Positions 46,624 to 55,496 of a DNA stretch of 64,000 bases are shown here, one piece after another. This DNA comes from Flavobacterium sp. 1355. GTDB lineage: Bacteria > Bacteroidota > Bacteroidia > Flavobacteriales > Flavobacteriaceae. The stretch covers positions 224,926 to 288,925 of the forward strand of contig NZ_JAFICC010000006.1 of the NCBI RefSeq assembly GCF_017833415.1. Direction: 5' to 3'. Position 1 is the first letter of the stretch. Each line of letters starts with the position of its first letter. The notes under the pieces are model-generated. The model saw only the letters and a list, made by a program, of their open reading frames with translations, was not told the origin of the DNA and ran no database searches. The position numbers were made by a program, and so were the translations under genes.

Positions 46624-47040
46624 TTATTTTCTTGAAGTCCTCATTGCTTTTACGACTTTCAAATTCTGATCTTTTGAGAGTTCCTCATATTCTTTTGTTT
46701 CTCTGCCAAAAAGAGCAATTTTTCCTTTTTCATTATTGTGAATGCCCCAGCCGTAACGTTTTGTCAAAGGCGAAGCTCTTAAACACGCTTGTCCTTTGGA
46801 AAAGAATTTTTTTCGGGCATCTTCATATTCTGATTTAGTTAAATCATTTTTGTCTGCAAAAACCTGAAACAAAACATCATCTGAAGTATATTTATAAGGA
46901 TTTTGACTGATCATTTCAAACGCAATAGAGGCTACAGTTTTTGCATCACCTTTCTGTTTGGGAACCTCGCCGCTTATTGCAGGACAATCTTCTGCAACTT
47001 CTATAAAAGTATTCTCGTAATTGGTGGTATGAACTTTCAT
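46624..47040 (-). CDS. DUF6157-family protein
   Basis: 138 residues from the ATG at 47040, giving the typical start MKVHTTNYENTFIEVAEDCP; an in-frame ATG at 47091 would add an unlikely 17 residues. Family members share the HTTNYxxTFIEVAEDCP and PYKYTSDDVLFQVFA motifs, both present, and the C-terminal RYGWGIHxNxxGKIAL. Function not known. Cytoplasmic and single-gene. Confidence 0.83.
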   Translation of the reverse strand: MKVHTTNYENTFIEVAEDCPAISGEVPKQKGDAKTVASIAFEMISQNPYKYTSDDVLFQVFADKNDLTKSEYEDARKKFFSKGQACLRASPLTKRYGWGIHNNEKGKIALFGRETKEYEELSKDQNLKVVKAMRTSRK

Positions 47041-47095
47041 CTTAATCAGTTTAAGGCATAAAAATTGTTTAGCTAAAATAATGCTTTTCAAATAA

Positions 47096-47137
47096 AAACT
47101 CCGCCAAACAAATTCAAAATCTGTATTGTCGGAGTTT
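47096..47137 (-). terminator. Terminator of the serine hydrolase gene (repeat-type)
   Basis: AAACTCCG (47096-47103) and CGGAGTTT (47130-47137) are inverted; on the minus strand the hairpin ends in five T, and lies 21 bp after the serine hydrolase stop. Loop sequence is related to the 46538 terminator. Confidence 0.75.
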
Positions 47138-47157
47138 ATTATACTATTATTTAGAGA

Positions 47158-48609
47158 TTATTTTTTCTTAGATATTTCTTCTAATATTTTTTTTCCATTT
47201 TCGTTTGTCGGATCCAGTTCAACAGATTTTGAATAATTAGTTATCGCCAGTTTTTTATCACCATCGGCTAAATACGCTTCCCCTAAACTATCATAAGCAT
47301 TTCCAGATTTCGGGAAAGTTTCTACATTAATCTTAAAAACTTCTATAGCCTCTTTCTTTTTTCCGCTTCCAAGCAGTTGATATCCAATATTGTTTATATG
47401 GCCTTCCTTGATGCTGTATGTTGGATCTTTTTTTAGTTTTTCATACAATTCTGTACCGGCTTTTACACCTTGTTCTGAAAACACATCTAAAAGTTCAATC
47501 GCCATTGATTTTTTAGGCTGGTCATAAGTTTGATTGTATAAAATAGCACGAATAGCCTCATTCATTTCGCCTAAAATTGTTCCGCCAGTATTATTTAGCA
47601 AAACAACTAAATTTTTATCAGCCGGCACGCGGGAAATAATCGTATTAAATCCGTTAATGCCCCCGCCATGTTCTATAATTTTATATTGCTTATCGCCAAT
47701 TTTTTCTTCAGATAAAAACCATCCGTATCCATATGATTCATCTCCAAAAGAGATATAAGATTTAAACAGAGATTCCATTGATTTTTCTGAAAGCAGTTTA
47801 GTAGTATAAAGAGCCTGGTCCCATAGATATAAATCTTCGACAGTTGAATATAAAGATCCTGCTGCATACGGAATACTCATATCAATAAAAGAAGAGTTAA
47901 CATAGCTTTTTCCTTTTTTCTCATAACCTGCGGCTCTGTTTTTAAGTATAACTTCGCTATGGTCAAAACCGGTGTTTGCCATTTTTAAAGGTGTAAGAAT
48001 AGTTTCCTGTAAGTACTGCTCGTATGTTTTGCCTGTTATTTTTTCGATAATGTAACCCAGTAAAAAATAGCCGGAATTACTGTAACTGAATTTTTCACCC
48101 GGTTTAAAATCCAAAGGCAACTTGTTAAACGTTTTTACAAACTCTTCAGGAGTACTTGGGTTGCGGCTTTTTTCTTTAAGGAAGTTTGGCGCAGAAGTAT
48201 AATTGGGAATTCCGGATGTATGTGTAATTAAATGATGAATGGTTATCTTATCGCCATTTTCTTTTGGATAATCTGGCAGATAGGTTGTGATAGGAACATC
48301 AAGTTTTAGTTTTCCTTCTTCGGCCAGTTTTACAATTAAAAAAGCAGTGAATTGTTTTGTAATAGATCCTAGTCTGAATTTGGTGTCGGGCTGATTTGAA
48401 ATATTCCATTCCATATTAGCCTGGCCAAAACCTTTTTTAAAAATAATTTTTCCGTTTTCAGCAACCAATGCCGAACCATTAAATTGTCCGTATTCATTGT
48501 ATTTACTTAAAAGATCGTCGATTTGCCTGGCTTTGTCTTGTGCAAAAATGCTGACTGAAGCAAGCTGCAATAGTACACAAAGCACGATTAGTTTGATTGA
48601 TTTTTTCAT
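47158..48609 (-). CDS. Serine hydrolase, beta-lactamase/class C type, with TPR tail
   Basis: 483 residues: signal peptide (1-23, ending FAQ), penicillin-binding-protein-like core (about 30-370) with catalytic S-I-T-K in LGSITKQFTA (near 82-85), Y-S-N in FSYSNSGYFLLG (near 177) and HGGGINGF (near 312), then one or two TPR-like units at the C-terminus (about 400-480; GNAYDSLGEAYLADGD). Probably an exported D-aminopeptidase or esterase acting on small peptides or peptidoglycan; true beta-lactamase activity is not implied. Confidence 0.9.
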   Translation of the reverse strand: MKKSIKLIVLCVLLQLASVSIFAQDKARQIDDLLSKYNEYGQFNGSALVAENGKIIFKKGFGQANMEWNISNQPDTKFRLGSITKQFTAFLIVKLAEEGKLKLDVPITTYLPDYPKENGDKITIHHLITHTSGIPNYTSAPNFLKEKSRNPSTPEEFVKTFNKLPLDFKPGEKFSYSNSGYFLLGYIIEKITGKTYEQYLQETILTPLKMANTGFDHSEVILKNRAAGYEKKGKSYVNSSFIDMSIPYAAGSLYSTVEDLYLWDQALYTTKLLSEKSMESLFKSYISFGDESYGYGWFLSEEKIGDKQYKIIEHGGGINGFNTIISRVPADKNLVVLLNNTGGTILGEMNEAIRAILYNQTYDQPKKSMAIELLDVFSEQGVKAGTELYEKLKKDPTYSIKEGHINNIGYQLLGSGKKKEAIEVFKINVETFPKSGNAYDSLGEAYLADGDKKLAITNYSKSVELDPTNENGKKILEEISKKK

Positions 48610-48972
48610 ACTGATTGATAATTATGGGTTTAAGATTAGTGAAATGATTCGTTTTTGATTGATGACTGAAACCTTGTAACAATTAGAAATTCAATAAACT
48701 AAATCGAAAGTACGATTTTTTTTACTTGAATAAATCCAGGTGTTAAAATGTTAGACGACTGAATTGCGATTTGGTTTCAACTTTGAGCCATTTTTTTTAT
48801 CACTTTCCTGAAAAAATATCCGAACAGACACTAAATACTAGTTTTTATAAGGTCTGTGTTCGTAACTTAACAATTCTTTTCATTTCTAATCGGTGCTATT
48901 TCTTTTCCAATTATGAACAAATTTAATTGTCTTAAAAATGATTAAAATAAGCTTTTTTTTTAGTTATTATAT
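48610..48972 (-). other. Intergenic region upstream of serine hydrolase gene
   Basis: 363 bp, AT-rich, flanked by two minus-strand genes. I see no gene, repeat or clear terminator here. Confidence 0.5.
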
Positions 48973-49566
48973 TCAAACAAACTCCCCGAAATATTCACAT
49001 TTTGTATTCTCCCATTCTTCAAGAATAATGCTATAATAGACATCGTCTTTGCTCTTTCCTTCAGAATCGATATAATTGTTTCTAAATAAACCCTCTTTTA
49101 CGGCGCCCAGTTTTTCAATAGCATTTTGGGATCTTGTATTTTCAAGATCGGCACTGAATTGTATTCTATTAAACTGAATTTTTTCGAAACCAAAATTCAA
49201 TAATTCATATTTACAGGCTTTGTTTAGACCAGTTCTCTGAAAATCTTTGCCGTACCAGGTCCAGCCAATTTCGCATTTTTGGCTCGCATGATTTAAATAG
49301 CCGTAACGCGTGCTTCCGGCAACTTGGTTTGTAGCCTTATCAATAATTAAAAACGGATAACAAATTCCGTTTGCTTTTTACATTAATGTATTTTGGATGT
49401 AATTTTCAAAATCCTCATTGTTTCGAACATACATTCCCATATATTTCCAGATTTCATCATCAAAAATAATTTCTTTGAGTTCGGTGTTTCTTTCGTTTTC
49501 AAAAGGAATTAATAGAGCTTTTTCATTTTCCAGAATGATTTTTGATTGTAACAATTCACTATTCAT
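48973..49566 (-). pseudogene. GNAT (RimJ/RimL-like) acetyltransferase gene with one in-frame stop
   Basis: Reading from ATG at 49566 gives 62 residues (MNSELLQSKIILENEKALLI) then TAA at 49380-49378 (minus strand), after which the same frame continues without another stop to 48973 for a total of about 197 residues: KANGICYPFLII, GWTWYGKDFQRTGLNKACKYEL, NTRSQNAIEKLGAVKEG. This is the RimJ/RimL ribosomal-protein acetyltransferase pattern (YPF..I, GWTWY, QRTGLN, N.RSQNAIEKLGA) at its normal length. The stop replaces one codon in an otherwise intact gene, so it is a recent nonsense mutation, a sequencing error, or read-through. Confidence 0.85.
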
Positions 49567-49583
49567 TGGTTTAAAGTTTTGGG

Positions 49584-49748
49584 CACAAAGTCACAAAGCC
49601 GTAAAGTTTCACATTTTTGTCATCCTGACGAAGGAAGGATCACACTGGACCTCCATACCGAAATTCACCAATCTTTGTAGAGTTATATCTGTGATCCTTA
49701 TTCCATCAGGATGACAAGCGTGAAACTTTGTGTTTTTGCGTCTTTGTG
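49584..49748. repeat. Nested palindromic intergenic element
   Basis: Outer arms 49584-49612 (CACAAAGTCACAAAGCCGTA and on) and 49720-49748 are imperfect reverse complements. Inside them, GTCATCCTGA (49619-49628) and TCAGGATGAC (49706-49715) are exact, next to GGAAGGATCACA and TGTGATCCTTATTCC. The element spans 165 bp and resembles a dispersed Flavobacterium palindrome; it carries no gene. Confidence 0.85.
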
Positions 49749-49815
49749 AGATTATTTCTTCAACGAAAGTAGTCCTTTTTATATTCCTAATAAATTTATA
49801 AAAACAGGATTTTGT

Positions 49816-49860
49816 TATGAAAACGAGTCTTGCATGAGGTATAGAAACGGCATTTCCCGA
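49816..49860 (+). repeat. Possible degenerate copy of the 24.8-kb repeat
   Basis: TTATGAAAACGAG and ATAGAAACGGCAT resemble TTATGAAAACGAG and ATAGAAGCGGCAT at 24783-24822, in the same order, but the hairpin and the right arm are absent. A relic is likely but not certain. Confidence 0.4.
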
Positions 49861-49920
49861 TTTAGAAAACCAGGGTTTTTAGCCATAGTTTTTGTTAATT
49901 GGGAATATAATGGATAATCC

Positions 49921-49940
49921 GGCCCGCTTTTCGGCGGGTC
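49921..49940. other. GC-rich hairpin upstream of kmo
   Basis: GGCCCGC, loop TTTTCG, GCGGGTC: seven pairs (one G-T), the most GC-rich stem in this AT-rich region, about 100 bp before the kmo start. The role is unknown; no T-run follows on the + strand. Confidence 0.5.
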
Positions 49941-50044
49941 ATGCCCACGTAAATATTAGGTTTTAGGGCAAATAATTGCTTTATTTTAAAGCTTATGAAT
50001 AATTATTACTTATTTTTACGACCCAATATATTAGATTTTCCTCG

Positions 50045-51385
50045 ATGCAAACTTCATTAAAAATTGCTGTTGTTGGTTCTGGACTTGTAGGATCGTTGCT
50101 GGCAATTTATCTTAAAAAAGCCGGGCATACCGTTCATGTTTATGATCGTAGTCCCGATATCAGAAATATAAATTTCTCTGGCCGTTCTATTAATCTGGCA
50201 ATGTCCAATCGTGGCTGGAAAGCGCTTGATGGTGTTGGTGTCGGTGATTCGGTTCGGGAAATTGCAATTCCGATGGACAAACGCGCGATTCATTTGGTAG
50301 ATAAGCTAAACTTCCAGAATTACGGACAGGAAGGCGAGTCAATTTATTCGATCTCAAGAGGAACGTTAAACAGGAAAATGATTGATCTTGCCGAGCAGGC
50401 CGGAGCTGAATTTTTCTTCGAGCAAAAAATCTGGGATGTTACGCTGAGTGATGCCACTTTGCATATTGGCGAAACAGAAAGAGGAGAGTGGGAGGAGAAA
50501 AAATTTGATATGGTTTTTGGTGCCGATGGTGCTTTTTCAAGAATAAGACACAGAATGCAGCGTCAGAGCATGTTTAATTATTCTCAGGAATTTTTGAATA
50601 TGGGCTATAAGGAATTGAATATTCCGGCAAATTCTGATGCATCACATAAATTAGATAAAAATTCTTTTCATATTTGGCCGCGTGGTGAATACATGCTGAT
50701 TGCGCTTCCTAATCTTGACGGAAGTTTTACGTGTACATTATTTATGCCTTTTGAAGGAGAAAACTCTTTTGCCTCTTTGACGGACCGCAAAATGGTGGAG
50801 AGTTTTTTTGAGAAAAATTTCCCCGATTCGATTGAAGTAATTCCCGAACTGGCAAATGACTTCTTTAAAAATCCAACCAGTACACTGGTTACCATGAAAT
50901 GCTTTCCGTGGACATACGAAGATAAAATTGCTTTGATAGGTGATGCCTGTCATGCTATTGTTCCTTTTTACGGACAAGGAATGAATGCCGGTTTTGAGGA
51001 CATTACGGTTTTGAATGAAATGATTGAAAAATATGGAGATGACTGGAAGAAAATTTTCTCAGAGTATCAGATCTCACGCAAACCAAATGCCGATGCTATT
51101 GCAGAACTTTCGTATAGAAATTTCATGGAAATGAGCACTAAAACCGCCGATGAGAAATTCCTGCTTCAGAAGAAAATAGAAAAGGCATTTTCAGATAAAT
51201 TCCCCGACAAATGGATTCCGTTATACAGTCGCGTAACCTTTAGTGACCGCCCTTATGCTGAGGCATTAGCAATAGGAGATTTCCAAAACGGAATTATGGA
51301 AGAGATTTTAAGAATCGATAATATTGAAAATATCTGGAACACTCCCGAAATCGATAATAAAATTTTAGAACTGCTTGAAAAATAG
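50045..51385 (+). CDS. kmo: Kynurenine 3-monooxygenase
   Basis: 446 residues of the FAD aromatic hydroxylase family: GSGLVGSLLAIYLKKAGH (about 11-28; dinucleotide motif), FSGRSINLAMSNRGW (about 44-58, a KMO-specific segment), and the second FAD motif IGDACHAIVPFYGQGMNAGFED (about 299-320, typical of KMO). It hydroxylates kynurenine to 3-hydroxykynurenine, the substrate of KynU. The C-terminal 70 residues are helical as in family members. Confidence 0.95.
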   Translation: MQTSLKIAVVGSGLVGSLLAIYLKKAGHTVHVYDRSPDIRNINFSGRSINLAMSNRGWKALDGVGVGDSVREIAIPMDKRAIHLVDKLNFQNYGQEGESIYSISRGTLNRKMIDLAEQAGAEFFFEQKIWDVTLSDATLHIGETERGEWEEKKFDMVFGADGAFSRIRHRMQRQSMFNYSQEFLNMGYKELNIPANSDASHKLDKNSFHIWPRGEYMLIALPNLDGSFTCTLFMPFEGENSFASLTDRKMVESFFEKNFPDSIEVIPELANDFFKNPTSTLVTMKCFPWTYEDKIALIGDACHAIVPFYGQGMNAGFEDITVLNEMIEKYGDDWKKIFSEYQISRKPNADAIAELSYRNFMEMSTKTADEKFLLQKKIEKAFSDKFPDKWIPLYSRVTFSDRPYAEALAIGDFQNGIMEEILRIDNIENIWNTPEIDNKILELLEK

Positions 51386-51395
51386 TTCTAAACCA

Positions 51396-51445
51396 ATAAG
51401 TATATAAGTTCATGTAAACTTTATTTAATGAACTTATATACTTAT
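51396..51445. repeat. Perfect 17-bp inverted repeat, ATATAAGTTCA type
   Basis: ATAAGTATATAAGTTCA (51396-51412) and TGAACTTATATACTTAT (51429-51445) flank 16 nt. It lies between the convergent kmo and HerA-like genes and may double as a bidirectional terminator, though it is AT-only apart from two G-C pairs. Confidence 0.85.
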
Positions 51446-51459
51446 ATAGGTAAATAATT

Positions 51460-52980
51460 TTATTTTTTGAATATTTTGGTTAACACTCCAAAAACACCTC
51501 TTATAAAAGTAGCGCTTGTCACGACCTTCAAAACAGATTTGCCTACAACACTTGCTGTGCTTGGTTCTGACTTAGATTGTTTTTGAGGAGATTGTTCTTC
51601 TTCCTTCTCTGCACTTGCTTGTTGGGCATCTGTTATTTTTTTGGTCAGAATTTCGTAAGCACTTTCGCGGTCAATCTCTTCATTGTACTTTTTTACCAGT
51701 TTTGATTTACTATTAATCGATTCGATTTCCTCAGGAGATAAAATATCCATTCTGCTCATTGGTGCCCGCATCATCGTGGCAACAAGAGGTGTAGGAACTC
51801 CTTTTTCGTTAAGTGCTGTTACTAAGGCTTCTCCAATTCCTAAATTGGTAAGCAGTTCATCAGTTTTATAATAAGCTGAAGTTGGATAATTATCAGCTGT
51901 TTTTTTAATGGCCTGTCTGTCATTTGCAGTAAAAGCTCTTAAAGCATGCTGAATTTTTAAACCTAACTGAGCCAAAACACCACTCGGAACATCCATAGGG
52001 TTTTGAGTTACAAAATACACTCCAACACCTTTTGAGCGAATTAGTTTTACAATAGTTTCAATTTGTTCTAAAAGAGCTTTACTAGCTTCATTAAAAATTA
52101 AATGTGCCTCATCAATAAAAATTATAAGCTCCGGCTGTTCTGCATCACCTTTTTCAGGCATTTGCTGATAAATTTCTGCCAATAAACTCAGCATAAAAGT
52201 GGAGAATAATTTTGGTTTGTCCTGAATATCAGTTAGACGAATAATATTAATATACCCTTTTCCATTCTCATCAATACGCATCAAATCATCAATTTCAAAA
52301 GATAATTCACCAAAAAACAAATCACCACCCTGTTGTTCCAGTTCAATTATTTTTCTCAGAATTGTTCCCGTGGTTGCAGTAGAGATTTTACCATAACTCG
52401 CTGTTATTTCATCCTTGCCTTCTTCTGTAATATAATTGATAACTTTTTTAATGTCTTTTAAATCCAGCAACGGCATGTTATTATCATCACAATATTTGAA
52501 AATAACAGATACAACACCAGCCTGGGTATCATTTAGATCCAAAATTCGTGAAAACAATACTGGGCCAAATTCAGAAACCGTAGCGCGCAGGCGGACCCCG
52601 TTTTGTTTTGACAAAGACATTAACTCCACTGGAAATGCAGCTATATTATAAGGTATATTAATTTTGGCGTGCCGTTCTGTAATAAAACCTTCCTCTTTTC
52701 CTTCTTTTGCAATACCGCTAAAATCACCTTTTATATCCATCATCAGGACAGGAATTCCCAAGTTTGATAATTGTTCTGAAAAAACCTGGATTGTCTTTGT
52801 TTTTCCAGTACCTGTTGCACCGGCAATTAATCCATGCCTGTTCAAAGTTTTCAGAGGCACCTTTACATGTGCTTCGCCAAGCGGCTCACCGTCAAGAATT
52901 GCACCTCCTAAAATAATACTGTCACCTTTAGATAAATAACCATTGTTTATATCCTGGATGAAATTTTCTTTCCTACTCAT
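51460..52980 (-). CDS. HerA-like/DUF853 ATPase
   Basis: 506 residues with Walker A GATGTGKTKT (about 54-63) and Walker B LIIFIDEAHL (about 288-297), plus an arginine-containing SKGVGVYFVTQNP sensor stretch. The pattern belongs to the DUF853/YjgR branch of the HerA-FtsK group, whose cellular role is not established. The C-terminal tail is Lys/Glu/Ser rich, ending with a short hydrophobic segment (SVLKVVTSATFIRGVFGVL). Apparently single-gene on the minus strand. Confidence 0.88.
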   Translation of the reverse strand: MSRKENFIQDINNGYLSKGDSIILGGAILDGEPLGEAHVKVPLKTLNRHGLIAGATGTGKTKTIQVFSEQLSNLGIPVLMMDIKGDFSGIAKEGKEEGFITERHAKINIPYNIAAFPVELMSLSKQNGVRLRATVSEFGPVLFSRILDLNDTQAGVVSVIFKYCDDNNMPLLDLKDIKKVINYITEEGKDEITASYGKISTATTGTILRKIIELEQQGGDLFFGELSFEIDDLMRIDENGKGYINIIRLTDIQDKPKLFSTFMLSLLAEIYQQMPEKGDAEQPELIIFIDEAHLIFNEASKALLEQIETIVKLIRSKGVGVYFVTQNPMDVPSGVLAQLGLKIQHALRAFTANDRQAIKKTADNYPTSAYYKTDELLTNLGIGEALVTALNEKGVPTPLVATMMRAPMSRMDILSPEEIESINSKSKLVKKYNEEIDRESAYEILTKKITDAQQASAEKEEEQSPQKQSKSEPSTASVVGKSVLKVVTSATFIRGVFGVLTKIFKK

Positions 52981-53358
52981 GTTTTTATTTGTAATTTAGA
53001 TGGTTATAAGGGTATTATTTTCTTTTTTAACAATTTGAAAATTTTATTTAGTAGGAAAAAGCTTTTTACAATTAAAATTGTAATAAAAAAAAAATTCGCA
53101 ACTTTTTAAGAAGATATCAAAGGAATGTTTGAATATTGACTAAAACGTTGTAATTTTCCTAGAAATACTTATTTTTTTTGTTTTATCTAAAAAAGAACGC
53201 CGGCAAATTAATGAGATATTTTTTAAATTGACGTTAAATTTCCTTCAATAAAATTAAAAAAAGTTTTTTTATTTAAACTAAACGTATAAATTTGCTCCTC
53301 TACAAGTTAAATATAACTAAAAAATAAAAATTATTTAAAACTATTAAAATTTAAAAAA
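52981..53358 (+). other. AT-rich divergent intergenic region
   Basis: 378 bp between the minus-strand ATPase and exbB. A promoter element for exbB is at 53287-53294. No coding sequence or repeat recognised. Confidence 0.5.
53287..53294 (+). promoter_or_regulatory. Promoter -7 element of the exbB-tonB operon
   Basis: TAAATTTG matches TAnnTTTG, 64 bp before exbB. No clear TTG is found 19-21 bp upstream; that stretch is mostly T. Confidence 0.5.
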
Positions 53359-54183
53359 ATGGCAAACGTTAAAGTTAAAAAAGAGAGCACTTCAAATGGA
53401 GGAGGAATGATTACTGGAATCATAATTGTAGCGTGTATCTTAGTTGGGTTTTTAATTTGGAAATTCGTTATGGGTTCTCCTGCTAACTTTGAAGGTGGAA
53501 ATCCTGAAACAGGCCACCCAATCAATACTTTAGGGATGGTATATAAAGGAGGTTTCATTGTACCGGCATTATTAGGGATGTTCTTAATGGTGGTTGTGTT
53601 TTCTATTGAAAGATATATTGTTATCGGAAAAGCAGCTGGAAAAGCTAATTTGGATAAATTCATGAAAAACGTTCAGGCTAGTATTAAAGAAGGAAACATC
53701 GAAGCTGCAATTGCTGCTTGCGACAAACAACAAGGTTCTGTAGCAAATGCAATTAAATCTGCTTTGATTAAATACCAAGATGTTAAAAAAGAAGGTTTCA
53801 ACAGTGAAGAAGCTGCAGAAGTAATCCACAAAGAAATCGAAGAGGCAACTTCATTAGAAATGCCAATGTTAGAAAAAAACATGACAATTATTTCTACTTT
53901 AGTATCATTAGGAACTTTAGGAGGATTATTAGGAACTGTATCTGGTATGATTAAAGCGTTTGGTGCGTTAGCTTCTGCTGGAACTCCAGACCAGGCTGCT
54001 CTTGCAACAGGTATCTCTGAAGCACTTATCAACACTGCAACAGGTATCTCTACTTCAGTTTTAGCAATTATCTCTTACAACTTCTTTACTGCTAAGATTG
54101 ATGATTTAACTTACTCAATTGATGAGGCTGGTACTACAATTGTAAACACTTACAGAAGATTCAGAGGAAGTTTGAAACAATAA
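53359..54183 (+). CDS. exbB: ExbB/TolQ-type proton channel
   Basis: 274 residues of the MotA/TolQ/ExbB family. An extra N-terminal membrane helix (about 15-37) precedes the channel core (about 57-250) containing TIISTLVSLGTLGGLLGTVSG and ISEALINTATGISTSVLAII, the conserved proton-channel segments. With ExbD it turns proton flow into motion of TonB. First gene of a run of at least seven. Confidence 0.93.
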   Translation: MANVKVKKESTSNGGGMITGIIIVACILVGFLIWKFVMGSPANFEGGNPETGHPINTLGMVYKGGFIVPALLGMFLMVVVFSIERYIVIGKAAGKANLDKFMKNVQASIKEGNIEAAIAACDKQQGSVANAIKSALIKYQDVKKEGFNSEEAAEVIHKEIEEATSLEMPMLEKNMTIISTLVSLGTLGGLLGTVSGMIKAFGALASAGTPDQAALATGISEALINTATGISTSVLAIISYNFFTAKIDDLTYSIDEAGTTIVNTYRRFRGSLKQ

Positions 54184-54233
54184 TTAATTTTTAATTATTA
54201 AATAATTACAATTAATTATAAAAATAAAAGATA

Positions 54234-54866
54234 ATGGCTAAAATAAAAATGAAAAAGAAGTCAACATCGACAGATATGACTGCCATGTGTGATGTTGCGT
54301 TCCTTTTGCTTACGTTCTTTATCTTAACCGCTACTGCTAAAGTACCTGAGGCGTTACCAGTTGACACTCCTTCTTCTACTGTACAAAGTAAATTGCCAGA
54401 TACAGATTTGGCTATTATTACAGTAGGTAAAGGTGCTGACGGAAAAACTAAAGTATTTTTTGATATCAAAGGAAGAGATCTTCGTAAAAAAACTCTGGAA
54501 GGAATGGGCGATAAATTAGGCGTTCCTTTCTCAGAAGAAGATCAGGCTAAATTTGCATTAATGGATGACTTTGGTGTTCCATTAGCAAGTCTAAAGCAAA
54601 TCATTGATATGAAAGCGAGTGATAGAACAAAAGCAAATCAACCTGGTATTCCAACCGATTCGACAGATAACCAATTAAAAGAGTGGCTTTTAGTTTCAAG
54701 AAGAGCTGCAATTGATTTAAGTGGTGGAACTAAAGAATTGCAGATTGCAATAAAAGGAGATGCTAAAGAAGAATATCCTGAAATCAAAAAAATAATGGAT
54801 ATTTTACAAGATCAAAAAATCAATTCCTTTAACTTAGTTACAGGTATGAGAGGAAAAGACTTTTAA
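54234..54866 (+). CDS. exbD: ExbD/TolR biopolymer transport protein (copy 1)
   Basis: 210 residues, longer than the typical 140. The opening KKKSTSTDMTAMCDVAFLLLTFFI holds the conserved Asp in the membrane helix that carries protons (DVAFLL). An insertion of about 50 residues (KLGVPFSEEDQAKFALMDDFGV and beyond) separates the periplasmic strands. 50 nt after exbB; a second exbD follows. Confidence 0.92.
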   Translation: MAKIKMKKKSTSTDMTAMCDVAFLLLTFFILTATAKVPEALPVDTPSSTVQSKLPDTDLAIITVGKGADGKTKVFFDIKGRDLRKKTLEGMGDKLGVPFSEEDQAKFALMDDFGVPLASLKQIIDMKASDRTKANQPGIPTDSTDNQLKEWLLVSRRAAIDLSGGTKELQIAIKGDAKEEYPEIKKIMDILQDQKINSFNLVTGMRGKDF

Positions 54867-54885
54867 TTAAAAAAGATACACTAAA

Positions 54886-55458
54886 ATGGCTGAATTAAAT
54901 ACCGGCGACGGTGGAGGCGGAAAAGGTGGTAAAGTAAGAAGTAAAAAGCAGAACTCAAAAGTCGATTTAACGGCTATGGTGGATTTGGCATTCTTATTGA
55001 TCACATTCTTTATGTTGACCACATCGTTGTCAAAACCTCAATCGATGGATTTATCTTTACCAGATAAAGATGAAAAAGATGACAAGAACATTGATATAAA
55101 AGTTGATGAGAATCGTACGATGACTGTTCTTTTAGGGGAAAACAATAAATTGGTGCGTTACGTTGGTAGATTGGAAGCGCCAGTTGCCGGAGGTGCACCA
55201 AAAGATTTTACTTATGGTAAAGACGGAATTCGCAGAGAATTAATGACCAGAGGAAAATTAGTTCTTGAATATTCTGCCGCTAAAGGAAAACCTAAAGACG
55301 GTATTATAGTTATCATCAAACCAACTAAAAAATCTACATACAGAAATTTAGTTGATATTTTAGATGAAATGGCTATTGTGGGAGTTGGTAAAACTGGATC
55401 ATACGCTATTGTAAATGATGTTTCTCCTGAAGAAATGAAATTGTTAGAGCCAAAATAA
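54886..55458 (+). CDS. exbD: ExbD/TolR biopolymer transport protein (copy 2)
   Basis: 190 residues, with KVDLTAMVDLAFLLITFFML at about 25-44, the same proton-carrying Asp context as copy 1. A short Gly-rich N-terminus and a periplasmic domain follow. The two ExbD copies differ greatly in length and loops, so they may form a heteromeric stator around one ExbB (inference). 19 nt after copy 1. Confidence 0.92.
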   Translation: MAELNTGDGGGGKGGKVRSKKQNSKVDLTAMVDLAFLLITFFMLTTSLSKPQSMDLSLPDKDEKDDKNIDIKVDENRTMTVLLGENNKLVRYVGRLEAPVAGGAPKDFTYGKDGIRRELMTRGKLVLEYSAAKGKPKDGIIVIIKPTKKSTYRNLVDILDEMAIVGVGKTGSYAIVNDVSPEEMKLLEPK

Positions 55459-55496
55459 GAGCGATCTATTTGTCAATAACCTAATAATCAAGAAAA

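Noticed and set aside
47041..47091. Upstream ATG for the DUF6157 gene
   Set aside because: The extra 17 residues do not fit the family, and the ATG at 47040 gives the standard N-terminus.
49584..49748. CRISPR array
   Set aside because: The repeated pieces are inverted, not direct, of different lengths and with no regular spacers; no cas genes are seen anywhere in the window.
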